DNA of 64,000 nucleotides from Pelagicoccus sp. SDUM812002. GTDB lineage: Bacteria; Verrucomicrobiota; Verrucomicrobiia; Opitutales; Opitutaceae. The notes beneath the pieces are model-generated. The model searched no databases. It saw only the letters and a list, made by a program, of their open reading frames with translations, and was not told where the DNA came from. Below are positions 1 through 11,602 of this stretch, piece after piece. How positions within the stretch are numbered: the first letter of the stretch is position 1; each line of letters opens with the position of its first letter. The stretch spans positions 1 to 64,000 of the forward strand of contig NZ_JARXHX010000015.1 of NCBI RefSeq assembly GCF_031127835.1, read 5' to 3'. Position numbers and translations under genes: made by a program.

Positions 1-355
1 TTTCAATCCGCGCTCCCGTGAAGGGAGCGACAGGAGGGCGTCGGTTGCTACTACGTGCTTGATGTTTCAATCCGCGCTCCCGTGAAGGGAGCGACCTGCA
101 AGGCCAATAAGCGGAGCGGCACCGAAAGTTTCAATCCGCGCTCCCGTGAAGGGAGCGACCATAATAAAAAATCTCTAACAACCTCATCGATAGTTTCAAT
201 CCGCGCTCCCGTGAAGGGAGCGACCGGCTTACGCCTCCGTTCTGGATCGGTTTTTGAGTTTCAATCCGCGCTCCCGTGAAGGGAGCGACCCCAAAGCCCT
301 GCTGTTTTCGCGTCCTTGACGGTGTTTCAATCCGCGCTCCCGTGAAGGGAGCGAC
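1..355 (-). CRISPR. Type I-C CRISPR array (trailer end cut by window)
   Basis: Six copies of a 32-nt repeat lie at 1-31 (first base outside the window), 64-95, 128-159, 193-224, 258-289 and 324-355. All visible copies are identical. Five complete spacers of 32, 32, 33, 33 and 34 nt separate them. Read on the minus strand the repeat starts GTCGCTCCC, has a GCTCCC/GGGAGC stem with a TTCAC loop, and ends GCGGATTGAAAC, the form typical of type I-C. The cas operon reads toward the array from the right, so the leader-proximal repeat is 324-355 and the oldest spacers lie beyond base 1. In this subtype Cas5 normally cuts the repeat hairpin, and no cas6 is present. Confidence 0.97.
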
Positions 356-535
356 GGCGGATACGATAGGCTCCTATCCGCCAACGTTTTAAGACTCACG
401 AGTTGCGAACCCCGTGGCAAATTTAATTGCTCGTTTCTTTCGAAACGTAGCTGACTGTCAAAGAACCTGTAGCAAAAGAGCTTACGCTACTTGCGAACCG
501 CCGCCTCGGCTATTGTGCACTTGGGGTTCGCGCTT
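356..535 (-). promoter_or_regulatory. CRISPR leader between cas2 and array
   Basis: These 180 nt separate the cas2 stop from the first repeat and hold no gene. Touching the first repeat is a hairpin at 356-382 (GGCGGATA pairing with TATCCGCC, with a nested GATAGG/CCTATC alternative). A perfect 9-bp inverted repeat, gcgaacccc at 405-413 and ggggttcgc at 523-531, brackets most of the leader. Leaders of this kind carry the array promoter and the sites that direct spacer insertion. Assigning these elements to either role is inference. Confidence 0.75.
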
Positions 536-826
536 TTAGACTAAGAGCGTCCCATCGATATCGAAGGGTTGCTTAGCGCCCATATGCTCCACGCGCCGCT
601 GCCAGTTCGTTCCCAAGTTATAGATGCGAATCGAATCCTCCGATTCCTTCATAATCCCTAGCAACCGCGCTCTTAGTTCAACAAGTTGCCCCGGATCGAC
701 TTTGCACTCAAACACGGAGTTTTGCACACGCTGCCCGTAATCAAGGCACGCCTTGGCCACGTGCCGCAAACGCTTTTTCCCTGCTGGCGTTAAAGTCGAT
801 ACATCGTAAGCAATCAGCACATACAT
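536..826 (-). CDS. cas2: CRISPR-associated endoribonuclease Cas2
   Basis: A 96-residue protein of normal Cas2 length. It opens [10 protein letters not shown], the first beta strand with the conserved Asp of the ferredoxin-like fold, and continues with [12 protein letters not shown], the usual second conserved block. Cas2 dimers bridge two Cas1 dimers in the spacer integration complex. It is the last cas gene, 49 nt after cas1 and next to the leader, as usual in type I-C. The ATG start is at 824-826. Confidence 0.96.
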   Translation of the reverse strand: MYVLIAYDVSTLTPAGKKRLRHVAKACLDYGQRVQNSVFECKVDPGQLVELRARLLGIMKESEDSIRIYNLGTNWQRRVEHMGAKQPFDIDGTLLV

Positions 827-875
827 TTCCCTATTCCTTCCCTATTCAAAAGTCTCAACTCCGGAACCTATCCCC

Positions 876-1916
876 TCACCTGCACAGAAAAGCGGGATAC
901 GCGTCCAAGTCGCCTCGGATAAAGCGAGCCAGCAACCGCGCTTGCAAGTGTGGCAAAAGCCCTAAGGTGCACTTCTCTTTGGTAAAGGGATGCAGCACCT
1001 CCTCTTTCTTGCGTTCTTGCCATGCAACCAGGACTTTCTTCCGCGAGTCCTCCTTCATCATTACCGCTCCAGAAGGCTCGTAATCGAAATCCTTTTCCGT
1101 AATCTGCCTGCGGTTCAACAGGTTCAACGCCACACGGTCTGCGACGTACGCGCGAAACTCTTCCATTAGATCCAGAGCCAAGGAGGGGCGACCCGGTCGA
1201 TCGCGATGCAGGTATCCGCATTGTGGATCCAACCCGCAGCTATCCAAGGCGGAGCGGCAGTCATGCATCAGCAAGCTGTAGCAAAAGGAGAGCAAAGCGT
1301 TGATCGGGTCCAGAGGCGGCCGCCGATTCCTCCCGCGCATCTGCATCCGCTCGCCTGTGAGCAAGATCATATCGGAAAACGCGCCGAAGTACTCCGCCGC
1401 CGCGTCTCCCTCGACTCCTCTCAGCGAGTCCAGGTCCGCCACTTCCATCGAGTAGCGAAGGCTCTTGCGTATCTCGTCAGCCGCGCCTCGCAGGCGACTC
1501 GCCCGTTCCGGCTCCTTTTCCCCGTGGTCGCGCCGCGCTCGGAGCAGCACTGTCCTGCTGTTGGATAGTTTGGCGGCCACCATGTGCGTCGCGATCTGCA
1601 AACTTTCAACAGCATCGTCCGCTTTGCGGTATTGCTCTCGCCGCAGGTGAATATTGCCCGAGGCGAAGCCCCGAGTCGCCGCCAAGAAACGTCCGTTCGG
1701 ATTGTGAAACGACAATGACACCTGAGCCTCCGAACACGCTGCCATCACACCCGCGGACGCCACCGTATTCCAACCGAAGCAAACGATCCCTTCCAGGTTG
1801 TGCAGCGGTACCCGAAGTTTAGATACGCCCTCGTGCCTGATTTCGACCGCAGCCCCGTCCTTGTGCAGGTAAGCGCCCTCCAAAGTAACGAACAGCGTGT
1901 TCAAATGGGTTTTCAT
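876..1916 (-). CDS. cas1: CRISPR-associated endonuclease Cas1 (type I-C)
   Basis: A 346-residue Cas1, the usual length for subtype I-C. The N-terminal beta domain (MKTHLNTLFVTLEGAYL...) is followed by the helical catalytic domain, including HNLEGIVCFG near residue 39 and the region DPINALLSFCYSLL with the downstream CGLDPQCGYLHRDRPGRPSLALDLMEEFR block that holds metal-binding residues. Cas1 integrates new spacers at the leader-repeat junction. The gene lies 29 nt after cas4. Nothing suggests loss of function. Confidence 0.96.
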   Translation of the reverse strand: MKTHLNTLFVTLEGAYLHKDGAAVEIRHEGVSKLRVPLHNLEGIVCFGWNTVASAGVMAACSEAQVSLSFHNPNGRFLAATRGFASGNIHLRREQYRKADDAVESLQIATHMVAAKLSNSRTVLLRARRDHGEKEPERASRLRGAADEIRKSLRYSMEVADLDSLRGVEGDAAAEYFGAFSDMILLTGERMQMRGRNRRPPLDPINALLSFCYSLLMHDCRSALDSCGLDPQCGYLHRDRPGRPSLALDLMEEFRAYVADRVALNLLNRRQITEKDFDYEPSGAVMMKEDSRKKVLVAWQERKKEEVLHPFTKEKCTLGLLPHLQARLLARFIRGDLDAYPAFLCR

Positions 1917-1945
1917 AATGTTCTACACGGTTGAGGTTCGGTATA

Positions 1946-2596
1946 TCAGTTTTGAGTCTCTAGGTTGTCCTTGAACCATCTCGATACCGAGCGACCGAGC
2001 ACCTTCGGCTGGCATTGCTCGATCAACGAACAAGCCTCGCACAATTTCTTATTGTATTCAGATTTTGGAGTTCTTCCGCCTTCTAGGCATTCGTTCACCT
2101 CCACAGCGGTCTTCGCCACCAGCGAACGCAATTCGTCGTCAAACGCGACTTCGTGCCGACGCCGGTTCTTCCCGTAGTAGAGAAAGCCGCGCCCGATGCT
2201 CGTCTCCTTCATCTCCTCCAGGCAAATCGCCTGAGCGCAGAGCTGGACCTCGTCCGCCCGATGGGCCTTAGGCTTACCACGCTTGTATTCCACCGGCACG
2301 ATCCCTCCATCAGAGTGGAATTCGATAATGTCGCACTGCCCAGTGAGGCCTAGGACGAGTGACCGCACATGCTGCCCACGGGCAATCCGGACGCCCTTTC
2401 TTAGCTCGTCCGGCCCATCGTGAGCTCGCTCGTGCATCACCTTCCCCTCCGAGGTGAAGCGATTCTCGGACCACACCCTTTCCAAATGGATAAGCGCGCA
2501 CTGACGCGGACAATACAGCCAATGCTGCAAAGCAGAAATAGCGACGAGGCTATCCTCGCCGCTGCGCTCCACCGAACCTGAAGACACGGATTCCAA
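1946..2596 (-). CDS. cas4: CRISPR-associated exonuclease Cas4
   Basis: A 216-residue RecB-like nuclease. LYCPRQCALIHLERVW near residues 27-42 supplies the first cysteines of the Fe-S cluster. Nuclease motifs GQCDIIEFH and VPVEYKRGKPK follow (the Asp and the E-x-K active site). The C-terminal cysteines lie in KLCEACSLIEQCQP. Cas4 trims prespacers and helps select PAM-flanked DNA in type I-C. It starts with TTG only 3 nt after the cas7 stop. In-frame GTG codons shortly downstream are possible alternative starts. Confidence 0.93.
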   Translation of the reverse strand: MESVSSGSVERSGEDSLVAISALQHWLYCPRQCALIHLERVWSENRFTSEGKVMHERAHDGPDELRKGVRIARGQHVRSLVLGLTGQCDIIEFHSDGGIVPVEYKRGKPKAHRADEVQLCAQAICLEEMKETSIGRGFLYYGKNRRRHEVAFDDELRSLVAKTAVEVNECLEGGRTPKSEYNKKLCEACSLIEQCQPKVLGRSVSRWFKDNLETQN

Positions 2597-2599
2597 ATC

Positions 2600-3442
2600 C
2601 TAGATTCGTTTGATTAAAGTCACTCCTTCCGGAATCTGTGCTTCGTCGATGGATACTTCGTAGTCGGAGAAAGAGCGAGGAACCTCCACTCCCTCCTTCT
2701 TCGCCACAGTCACAAGATCAAACAACTTGTGGCTGGGAGCATTGCCAAGCTGCGAGTCGTGCTTGAAAACCAGTAGACCGCGCATCGCCATGCTTCCAGC
2801 AGGCCGGGCAGCGGATTGATCGAATTGGAAGGCATTCTCAAGTGCCGTGAACAGCAGCTCAAGGTCTTCATCCGAAAAGCCCGTTTGATCCGCCAGAAAA
2901 GGATTCACGAATCCGTGAGCTCGATACAAGCCATAGGGAATTGTGAATTTTCGACCAATCGTTCTTCCTTTCTCGATATCCTTCTGGTTTGTAACCGAGG
3001 TTCGAGTAATTGCGTGTTCGCTCGTCACAATAGGGTCAATGGAACGCGCAAAAGACAACTGTGTCGCACCGCGCACCTGACCGCAGTTGATCTCGGTAGA
3101 CATCACTGCGCCAAAGGCCCTGACGTCGTAAAAGTTCTCGCACATCCACGCCCTAGCTTTGTCGCGCTCAGCCTGCTTTGATTTCTTGGGATCTCCCAAA
3201 TCGAGAGCCTTGTACGCCTCTTCGTTTTGGTCGTTGAGAACGATATTCTCGCCAAAGTAAATTCTATGGTCCGGTCGGGTTGTTTGTACAAAGTTCCGTA
3301 TTTTACGTTTCAGGCAAACATCAGTCACTAAGCCCTGCCCCGTTTCTGCATCGACTCGAGGTAGGTTGCCCGCATCCGGGTCACCGTTTGGGTTCGCGTC
3401 TTGGGCATCGAAGAGAACGACAAAATCGTATCTGTTTTTCAT
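2600..3442 (-). CDS. cas7: Type I-C Cascade backbone protein Cas7 (Csd2)
   Basis: A 280-residue Csd2-family protein. It begins [20 protein letters not shown], the diagnostic N-terminus of type I-C Cas7 (RRM-like fold with the DxxxxNPNGDPD motif). Several copies coat the crRNA spacer in the effector complex. It sits between cas8c (33-nt gap) and cas4 (3-nt gap), in canonical order. It looks full length. Confidence 0.96.
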   Translation of the reverse strand: MKNRYDFVVLFDAQDANPNGDPDAGNLPRVDAETGQGLVTDVCLKRKIRNFVQTTRPDHRIYFGENIVLNDQNEEAYKALDLGDPKKSKQAERDKARAWMCENFYDVRAFGAVMSTEINCGQVRGATQLSFARSIDPIVTSEHAITRTSVTNQKDIEKGRTIGRKFTIPYGLYRAHGFVNPFLADQTGFSDEDLELLFTALENAFQFDQSAARPAGSMAMRGLLVFKHDSQLGNAPSHKLFDLVTVAKKEGVEVPRSFSDYEVSIDEAQIPEGVTLIKRI

Positions 3443-3475
3443 TATAATTATATTCTGAGGATTCGTTGTGGAGGG

Positions 3476-5266
3476 TTAAGCAGTCGCAACGGCTGAATCG
3501 GCTTCTACTTTGGAAAATAGCGATCTTCGCTGGTGATAATAACCGAGAATGAACAAACCTTGCTCCTCTAGGTTATGGGATTTCTTGATACCGACGCTCG
3601 GCTCTTGCGGCCATTTGACGTCTGCGATCATGCGATCAAATTGGACTTTCCGCCCCGGGTTCAGGTGGCGTCGGTGGTGCGTCGATAACTGCTCAATGCG
3701 CGAAAACACAGCTGCAGGGGTCGAGCAAGCGGTGGAGAAATAGGTCTCTCGAATCGTTTTATCGAGACTGCGCCCTGTTTGTTCGCGATGGCCCTCCTCT
3801 TGGATTTTTTCGAGGATGGCGAATAGCCTGCCGAGCAGGTAGGAGGATTCCTTGTTTTCTTGATCGAGCATAATGTGGATGGATTTTTTGTGATTCCTAA
3901 CGAGCACGGACTTGATAGCCGCGGCCTTTATATAATTTACGGATCGTTCGATATGAACGCGACGAAGGATCGCCGTGAATAGAGATTCTGGATACGGAGT
4001 CGCCTCCAAGATAGACCGCAACATGGCACCGCCCAACAGCGGCGATGGGTCGTCGCCCTGCCGAACCGTTTCACGAAGAAACTCCCAATAAGCAGGAAAG
4101 TCCGAATCTGCCCGACGTTTTCCTACTGGACTCTCAAACTCGCGAATGATCTCCAAGTCGCGACGATGAGCTCGCAGGTTGCTCAGCAACTCAGAGAGTG
4201 ATGACTGATAAAAGAACCGCACCGACAAGCGAGCTGCGTTGGGGGCGAGTCCTAACAGATAAAATCGCGTTGCGTCTGGGCTTGAGTCCAATTCAGCATC
4301 CGCTTCCCGACCCTGTCGCAGCGCCTTGAGAAATACCTCCAGCTTCTGACGCACCTGCGGATCTTGCACCTGCTCCACCGCATGCGAACCATCGCTGGCA
4401 AATTCCGCGAAAATATCTTCGACGAGGCTCTCTCGATCCGTCCAGAAAACACAAGTTGTATCCCCGATTCGCATACGATGCTTGTGCGACTTCGGACCGT
4501 TCAACATTGCGTTCAATGCTGTGCCGTAGCGAAAGGCCGCATCTTCGCCAACTGGGCTGTTATAGCTCTGAGTTTTGCCATAAGACTCGTAGGCAGCGTC
4601 ATTAAAGGAGACCAGAGATGCGCCAGCCGATTGAGCTCCAGCGATTCCCTTTATCTTCGGATGCAAGCGAGCAATCGGAGCAGACTCGCCAGTGAGCAGA
4701 CACTGTCCCATGTCAGCTGCTTCGTTCGAAGGCAGGTTCTCACGCCACCACCGTTTAATATCTTCGGATTCATGTACTGGCCGCGTAGCCCCGACCATCT
4801 GAAATACACCGAATCCAGTCCCCACTTCATTCAGTATTTGGAATCCAGAAAGCCTCTCTGCCGACCACTTCTCTAGGAAGCGACAAACTGCGCCAAAGGA
4901 CTCCGAGTTAATTTCCTCTTCAGCCGCAAGGTGCTTTTCTCGAAATCCTTCGAATCTCAGCTGAGCGAAACTCGCATCTTTCCCGTCAGGCGTACGGCCC
5001 AGCAAATAGGTCTGATTGTCCCAGAGAAAGCACGGGTTGATCCCGGAGCCTGAAGGCTTGGATTCACCGAGAACCTGAATCCGATCCGGAAGCATTTTTC
5101 CTTTCTCGTTCGGTTTCCTCGCGTCCAGGATATCGTGCAACTCCCCACTTGGATGCAGCCAAATCTTGAACGAGATCTTCTGCGGCGAGAACCCCGGCTC
5201 CGATATCTCGAAGGCCGGATCATCCGCGAGACGACCGTACAGTTCATATAATGATTGAAGGATCAT
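3476..5266 (-). CDS. cas8c: Type I-C Cascade large subunit Cas8c (Csd1)
   Basis: A 596-residue Csd1-family protein, normal for the family. It opens MILQSLYELYGRLADDP and carries the characteristic block NVLPNAARLSVRFFYQSSLSELLSNL-like (here LGLAPNAARLSVRFF near residue 340). Cas8c recognises the PAM and recruits Cas3. In type I-C an internal start within this gene usually makes the small subunit Cas11c. An internal start is possible here but cannot be fixed by eye. It follows cas5 by 3 nt. Confidence 0.95.
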   Translation of the reverse strand: MILQSLYELYGRLADDPAFEISEPGFSPQKISFKIWLHPSGELHDILDARKPNEKGKMLPDRIQVLGESKPSGSGINPCFLWDNQTYLLGRTPDGKDASFAQLRFEGFREKHLAAEEEINSESFGAVCRFLEKWSAERLSGFQILNEVGTGFGVFQMVGATRPVHESEDIKRWWRENLPSNEAADMGQCLLTGESAPIARLHPKIKGIAGAQSAGASLVSFNDAAYESYGKTQSYNSPVGEDAAFRYGTALNAMLNGPKSHKHRMRIGDTTCVFWTDRESLVEDIFAEFASDGSHAVEQVQDPQVRQKLEVFLKALRQGREADAELDSSPDATRFYLLGLAPNAARLSVRFFYQSSLSELLSNLRAHRRDLEIIREFESPVGKRRADSDFPAYWEFLRETVRQGDDPSPLLGGAMLRSILEATPYPESLFTAILRRVHIERSVNYIKAAAIKSVLVRNHKKSIHIMLDQENKESSYLLGRLFAILEKIQEEGHREQTGRSLDKTIRETYFSTACSTPAAVFSRIEQLSTHHRRHLNPGRKVQFDRMIADVKWPQEPSVGIKKSHNLEEQGLFILGYYHQRRSLFSKVEADSAVATA

Positions 5267-5269
5267 CGC

Positions 5270-8358
<3,089 letters not shown>

Positions 8359-8697
8359 CGAAAAGAGGAATCCTAACAGGTGGGGTGGGACATTGGCGGG
8401 AGGAGGGGCTCGAATCCGTAGAATTACTAGAGGCTACGGCCAGAACAAGTTTCGATCTCCTCCCAATCCCTATGACAGGGAATGGATTACAGACTCTAGG
8501 AGCATACACGTAAGGTGCGTCAAGCACTGAGTCTGGGTGTTGCCGCTAAGCAATTGCAGCCTTGTCGGCGCTGTCACCTGACGCCGATGCTGTTTTTTCT
8601 AAGCGACGGACCAGCGAATATACCGCCTCCCCCCCCGCCCGTGTTCTGCTCTGACGCGGGCGGAGGGCATGGAAGTGGTTGGGCTTTAGGACAGTCC
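8359..8697 (-). other. Region upstream of cas3 with structured, repeat-like sequence
   Basis: No gene is seen in these 339 nt. On the minus strand, just before cas3, GGGAGGAG (8457-8464 on the plus map) can pair with CTCCTCCC (8398-8405), enclosing CCGTAG/CTACGG (8434-8439 with 8416-8421). At 8449-8457 the plus strand reads GTTTCGATC, one base from the end of the CRISPR repeat, and a CCCT/AGGG hairpin follows at 8468-8480, so a decayed repeat is possible. A GC hairpin at 8635-8663 lies past the porin stop without a T-tract. A cas promoter is expected here, but I cannot place one reliably. Confidence 0.4.
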
Positions 8698-9678
8698 CTA
8701 GAAGCGAAATTTTGCGGCGAACATGAGGCTATCGCCTTCTACCTTTCCGGGATCGTTGAAGTCGTCCGGATTGGCGATGTCGTACCTCTGGTCGTTGTAA
8801 AGCACGCTTAAGGCAAACGATTCGGTAAAGTACCACTCGCCAAATACGCCTAGGCCGTCTTTCACCAGAGAACTGGCTGAATAGTACGGAGTGCCCATCA
8901 AGTCGTCCGCATCCGAGTAGGAAACTCCAACGGCTAGCTCGCGAACCGGATACAGTGTGAACGTGAAGTCGTACACCTCGCCGCTGCTGTCGAACGGGTC
9001 GTCGTCGAGGTCTTCGAAATCAGCCACATCCAAGTCCACGAAGTAGTAGCTCCCTTCGATACTGAATCCGACCGCATCGGTGAACTGTCCGTAGTGTTTG
9101 AACCCGAGGCCGACCAAATCCGTATCCGAGCCGCTCCCGCTCTGTATGAAAAAGTCTCCGTCGACGTCTACCGATGCATACTCCAGTTCCAAGGTCGTGT
9201 TCTGCGCAACGTACTTACCTGCAGCTAAGGCAAAGCCGTCGTAGGCAGGACGGTAGCCTACGACCGCTATTCCGGGGCTTTCGCCGGCCGACATGTCAGC
9301 GTCTGCGTCGATGTATCCCAGTTTCCCGTACCATCCGGTTTCCGGATCGATAAGGGCGCCGCTAAAATTATAAATGTCCGACTCCACCAGATTGTCTAAA
9401 TCATCGTCAAATTCCTCTATGTCGGCTCCGAATTTTATGAACGAAGACCGGTCGAGATAAGGAGCTTCGTGGATAGAGCGTCCGGACGGATCGAAGGCCT
9501 TAAAGTAGTAGGCTGCGCTGAACGAGATGTTGTCTTCGTTGACGTCGACGTTATCGACGTCGGCGTCGCCGGTGACGTATCCTCCTTCCAGTTCCCAGTG
9601 ATGCGGTGCGGCAACCGCAAACGTCGCCAGGCCTGCTGCTGCGAGCCCTGCGTTTAGGTATCGTGTCAGTGTATTCAT
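8698..9678 (-). CDS. Putative outer-membrane beta-barrel porin
   Basis: A 326-residue protein with a Sec signal peptide (about residues 1-23, ending FAVAA). It continues as alternating beta strands rich in Tyr, Gly and Asp and ends in FAAKFRF, whose terminal Phe is the signature of BAM-inserted barrels. The strongly acidic composition would suit a marine organism. It resembles putative porins of Gram-negative bacteria, but substrate and strand count cannot be given. An AGGGAG sequence lies upstream of the ATG. It is monocistronic. Confidence 0.75.
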   Translation of the reverse strand: MNTLTRYLNAGLAAAGLATFAVAAPHHWELEGGYVTGDADVDNVDVNEDNISFSAAYYFKAFDPSGRSIHEAPYLDRSSFIKFGADIEEFDDDLDNLVESDIYNFSGALIDPETGWYGKLGYIDADADMSAGESPGIAVVGYRPAYDGFALAAGKYVAQNTTLELEYASVDVDGDFFIQSGSGSDTDLVGLGFKHYGQFTDAVGFSIEGSYYFVDLDVADFEDLDDDPFDSSGEVYDFTFTLYPVRELAVGVSYSDADDLMGTPYYSASSLVKDGLGVFGEWYFTESFALSVLYNDQRYDIANPDDFNDPGKVEGDSLMFAAKFRF

Positions 9679-9897
9679 GCGTTTGTTTCTCCCTATCTTT
9701 CAGTTGGATTTGCTGCGGAGGCACGCCCGCAGCGGCTCAGGCAGGTAGGATACTAAGACAATCGATGGGCTGCTCAGCCTACTCTGCCTCGACTTTGACC
9801 GCAATGCGTGCGCCAAGCGAATAGCCACTGAGGCTGCGCAAGCACATAACACCCTGATCACTTGCGCTTTACAGGCTAAGCGATGCCTTCTGCGACC
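9679..9897 (-). promoter_or_regulatory. Upstream region of the porin gene
   Basis: No gene. A perfect hairpin CTGCGG/CCGCAG (9713-9732) lies about 35 nt before the porin ATG, and AGGGAG about 11 nt before it could be the ribosome site. No recognisable riboswitch was identified. Confidence 0.35.
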
Positions 9898-9964
9898 GAG
9901 CGACAGGTTTGCGAGTTACTTAGGCGCCTGTTTCAATCCGCAAAGCGCGAGAAGCAAAGCGCAC
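9898..9964 (-). ncRNA. Degenerate mini-CRISPR (CreA/CreR-like candidate RNA)
   Basis: In plus orientation, GAGCGAC (9898-9904) equals the last 7 nt of the array repeat and GTTTCAATCCGC (9930-9941) equals its first 12 nt. They enclose a 25-nt spacer-like segment (9905-9929), so order and direction match repeat-spacer-repeat. Beyond 9941 the sequence keeps weaker repeat similarity (GAAG, AGCG, AC in order), and GCGC/GCGC could still form a small stem. This resembles the partial repeats of Cas-regulating or antitoxin RNAs of other type I systems. Transcription and function are inference; a decayed ancestral array end is the alternative. Confidence 0.55.
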
Positions 9965-10024
9965 CGCTACGCGTTGGTGTTGGCGTATCACGAGGGAAAC
10001 GCTTCGGTTCCCATCCTCCGCCGC

Positions 10025-10861
10025 TCAACGCTCGTCCAGGCCGTTAGCGGAGATCATGCCGCGCACCTTGTCGACATAGGTCCAACGCTCCTGCGAATAG
10101 CGCACGAGTCCGGGCGCCAGATCGCGGCCCGTAGGCTCGACGCCATTCTCCCGATGTGCCGCACGGATGTCGCGGAGCGCGGTGTAGGCAGAGCCGGTAT
10201 TCAAGTTGCGCAGGTAGGCGAGGAATGATTCGCGGGGACTGCGGTAGACCGTGACCTCGTGTGTCTTACCCGGGGACCGGCGCTTGGGTACGAGCCCGCA
10301 ACCTGGTTCGTAGCACCACATGCCAAAAAGGTTGTTTCCTTGGCGAGCGAACCGAGAAGTGCCCCACCCGCTCTCGATTGCCGCTTGGGCTAGAGCCAAC
10401 GACGCAGGGATAGTGTCCACCCGATTGAGCAGTTCCTCGAATGAGCGAGAGCTTGCCGACTCGACCGGATCGAGCTTGTAGATTTGGCGTTGATCGTTGA
10501 ACGCCTCCATCCGACTGCCGTTGAGGCGGCCGTTTCGCTCGAAATAGGCTTCGAGTTTCAGGGCAGCGGCACGCTCTTCGAGAATGTTGCCATTGGCTTC
10601 CGCCACGAAGGGTTCGAGGAAGTCAAAGAATGCCTGCTTGCGATCGTTGCCGGTGGTGATCGCTGCGAAGTTCGGCAGATGCACCTCTTCGTAGTGTTCG
10701 GAGTCTTCGATGATGTTTTCGACGACGCTGAACGCTGAGTAGACGGCGATAAAAAGCAGGCTTAGGCCGGCGGCGGCGAACATCCAAGTCTGGTAGTCAC
10801 TTTTCTTGGCGAGACTAACCCCACTTAAGAAGGACATGTTTGGTTTGCGAACTGGACTCAT
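10025..10861 (-). CDS. Bax-like N-acetylglucosaminidase-domain protein
   Basis: A 278-residue membrane-anchored protein. A short cytoplasmic N-terminus is followed by one membrane segment (about 27-48) and then a periplasmic part. The C-terminal glucosaminidase domain (about 135-278) contains LAQAAIESGWGTSRFA with the catalytic-type Glu, then GNNLFGMWCYEPGCG and YRSPRESFLAYLRNLNT, the pattern of E. coli Bax and related proteins. It probably acts on peptidoglycan glycans, but Bax itself has no firmly known role. It is transcribed alone. Confidence 0.82.
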   Translation of the reverse strand: MSPVRKPNMSFLSGVSLAKKSDYQTWMFAAAGLSLLFIAVYSAFSVVENIIEDSEHYEEVHLPNFAAITTGNDRKQAFFDFLEPFVAEANGNILEERAAALKLEAYFERNGRLNGSRMEAFNDQRQIYKLDPVESASSRSFEELLNRVDTIPASLALAQAAIESGWGTSRFARQGNNLFGMWCYEPGCGLVPKRRSPGKTHEVTVYRSPRESFLAYLRNLNTGSAYTALRDIRAAHRENGVEPTGRDLAPGLVRYSQERWTYVDKVRGMISANGLDER

Positions 10862-10921
10862 GATTCCCTGATTCCCCTTGTTATTGGGCGACAGCTAACC
10901 TCCTAAAAAGTCGGCGGGTGC

Positions 10922-11329
10922 CTATTTAACGCACTTCAAATGTAGAAAGACCTCTCCATCCATCCAATATTCGATGAAGTTGGCAGAGGTGTTGACAAAG
11001 TCGGTCCTACCGTAGGGCACTTTCCCTTGGTTGACCGGCGATACGAGCTCGTAGCCTCCGTGAGCCCACTCGCGGTAGTTGGCGAAGGAGTCATGGGAGA
11101 GCTTAACGATGATTTCCTTTTCCTTATAATCCGGGAAAAGTTGGAGATAGACGTTTTGTTCTTCGGGAACGTATTTCACGTCGCGAAGGATCGAGGCGTC
11201 GAAGGTAAGCGCTTGATAGGGGCCAAATTGCTTGCTGGAAACCGCCTTTTCACCCTCGCCTCCAGCCATGAGCTGGCAAACAGGGGCGAAGAGCGTCAGT
11301 AGCAAGATTGTTACGAAGACCCGATTCAT
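10922..11329 (-). CDS. Small secreted protein of unknown function
   Basis: A 135-residue protein starting at the ATG at 11327-11329; a GTG six codons upstream is less likely because the signal peptide begins at MNRVFVTILLLTLFAP. After cleavage near LMAGGEG the mature part has FGPYQALTFDASILRDVKYV and ends HLKCVK. It reads like a compact beta-rich domain of KTSC-like size, but I do not recognise the family. It lies 60 nt upstream of the Bax-like gene on the same strand and may be cotranscribed with it. Confidence 0.7.
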   Translation of the reverse strand: MNRVFVTILLLTLFAPVCQLMAGGEGEKAVSSKQFGPYQALTFDASILRDVKYVPEEQNVYLQLFPDYKEKEIIVKLSHDSFANYREWAHGGYELVSPVNQGKVPYGRTDFVNTSANFIEYWMDGEVFLHLKCVK

Positions 11330-11602
11330 TGTGGGCTGAGACAACACGACTCGTGGTCAGAAGTCAAAAGTCTAGGGTTCTGAACGTTTCGTGGGGGTTG
11401 GCCGGATGGCTCTAAGTAGTTGGGCCCATGCAGGCTCTGGAGCCTGGAACCCAATAAAAAAGTATCCTTTTTAGCACAAACTTTGTGGGTGACAGTCTAT
11501 CAGGAATCCTTTTGTTGCCTCCTCAGCGAATTTACCGAATCGATGAGGCCTGCCAAACGTACGAAGGAGAGTCTCAGTCAAATTTAGATGATTCATTAAT
11601 AG

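Noticed and set aside
8394-8464. tRNA-like feature on the minus strand (paired ends and GCCA at the 3' side)
   Set aside because: The D arm and anticodon arm cannot be drawn and the T arm does not fit standard pairing, so it is not called a tRNA.
8635-8663. GC-rich hairpin after the porin gene
   Set aside because: Lacks a T-tract on the minus strand, so not called a terminator; mentioned within the intergenic entry.
11431-11446. Small perfect hairpin CAGGCTC-TG-GAGCCTG before mlaE
   Set aside because: Loop of 2 nt, no T-tract and 150 nt from the start; no function can be supported.
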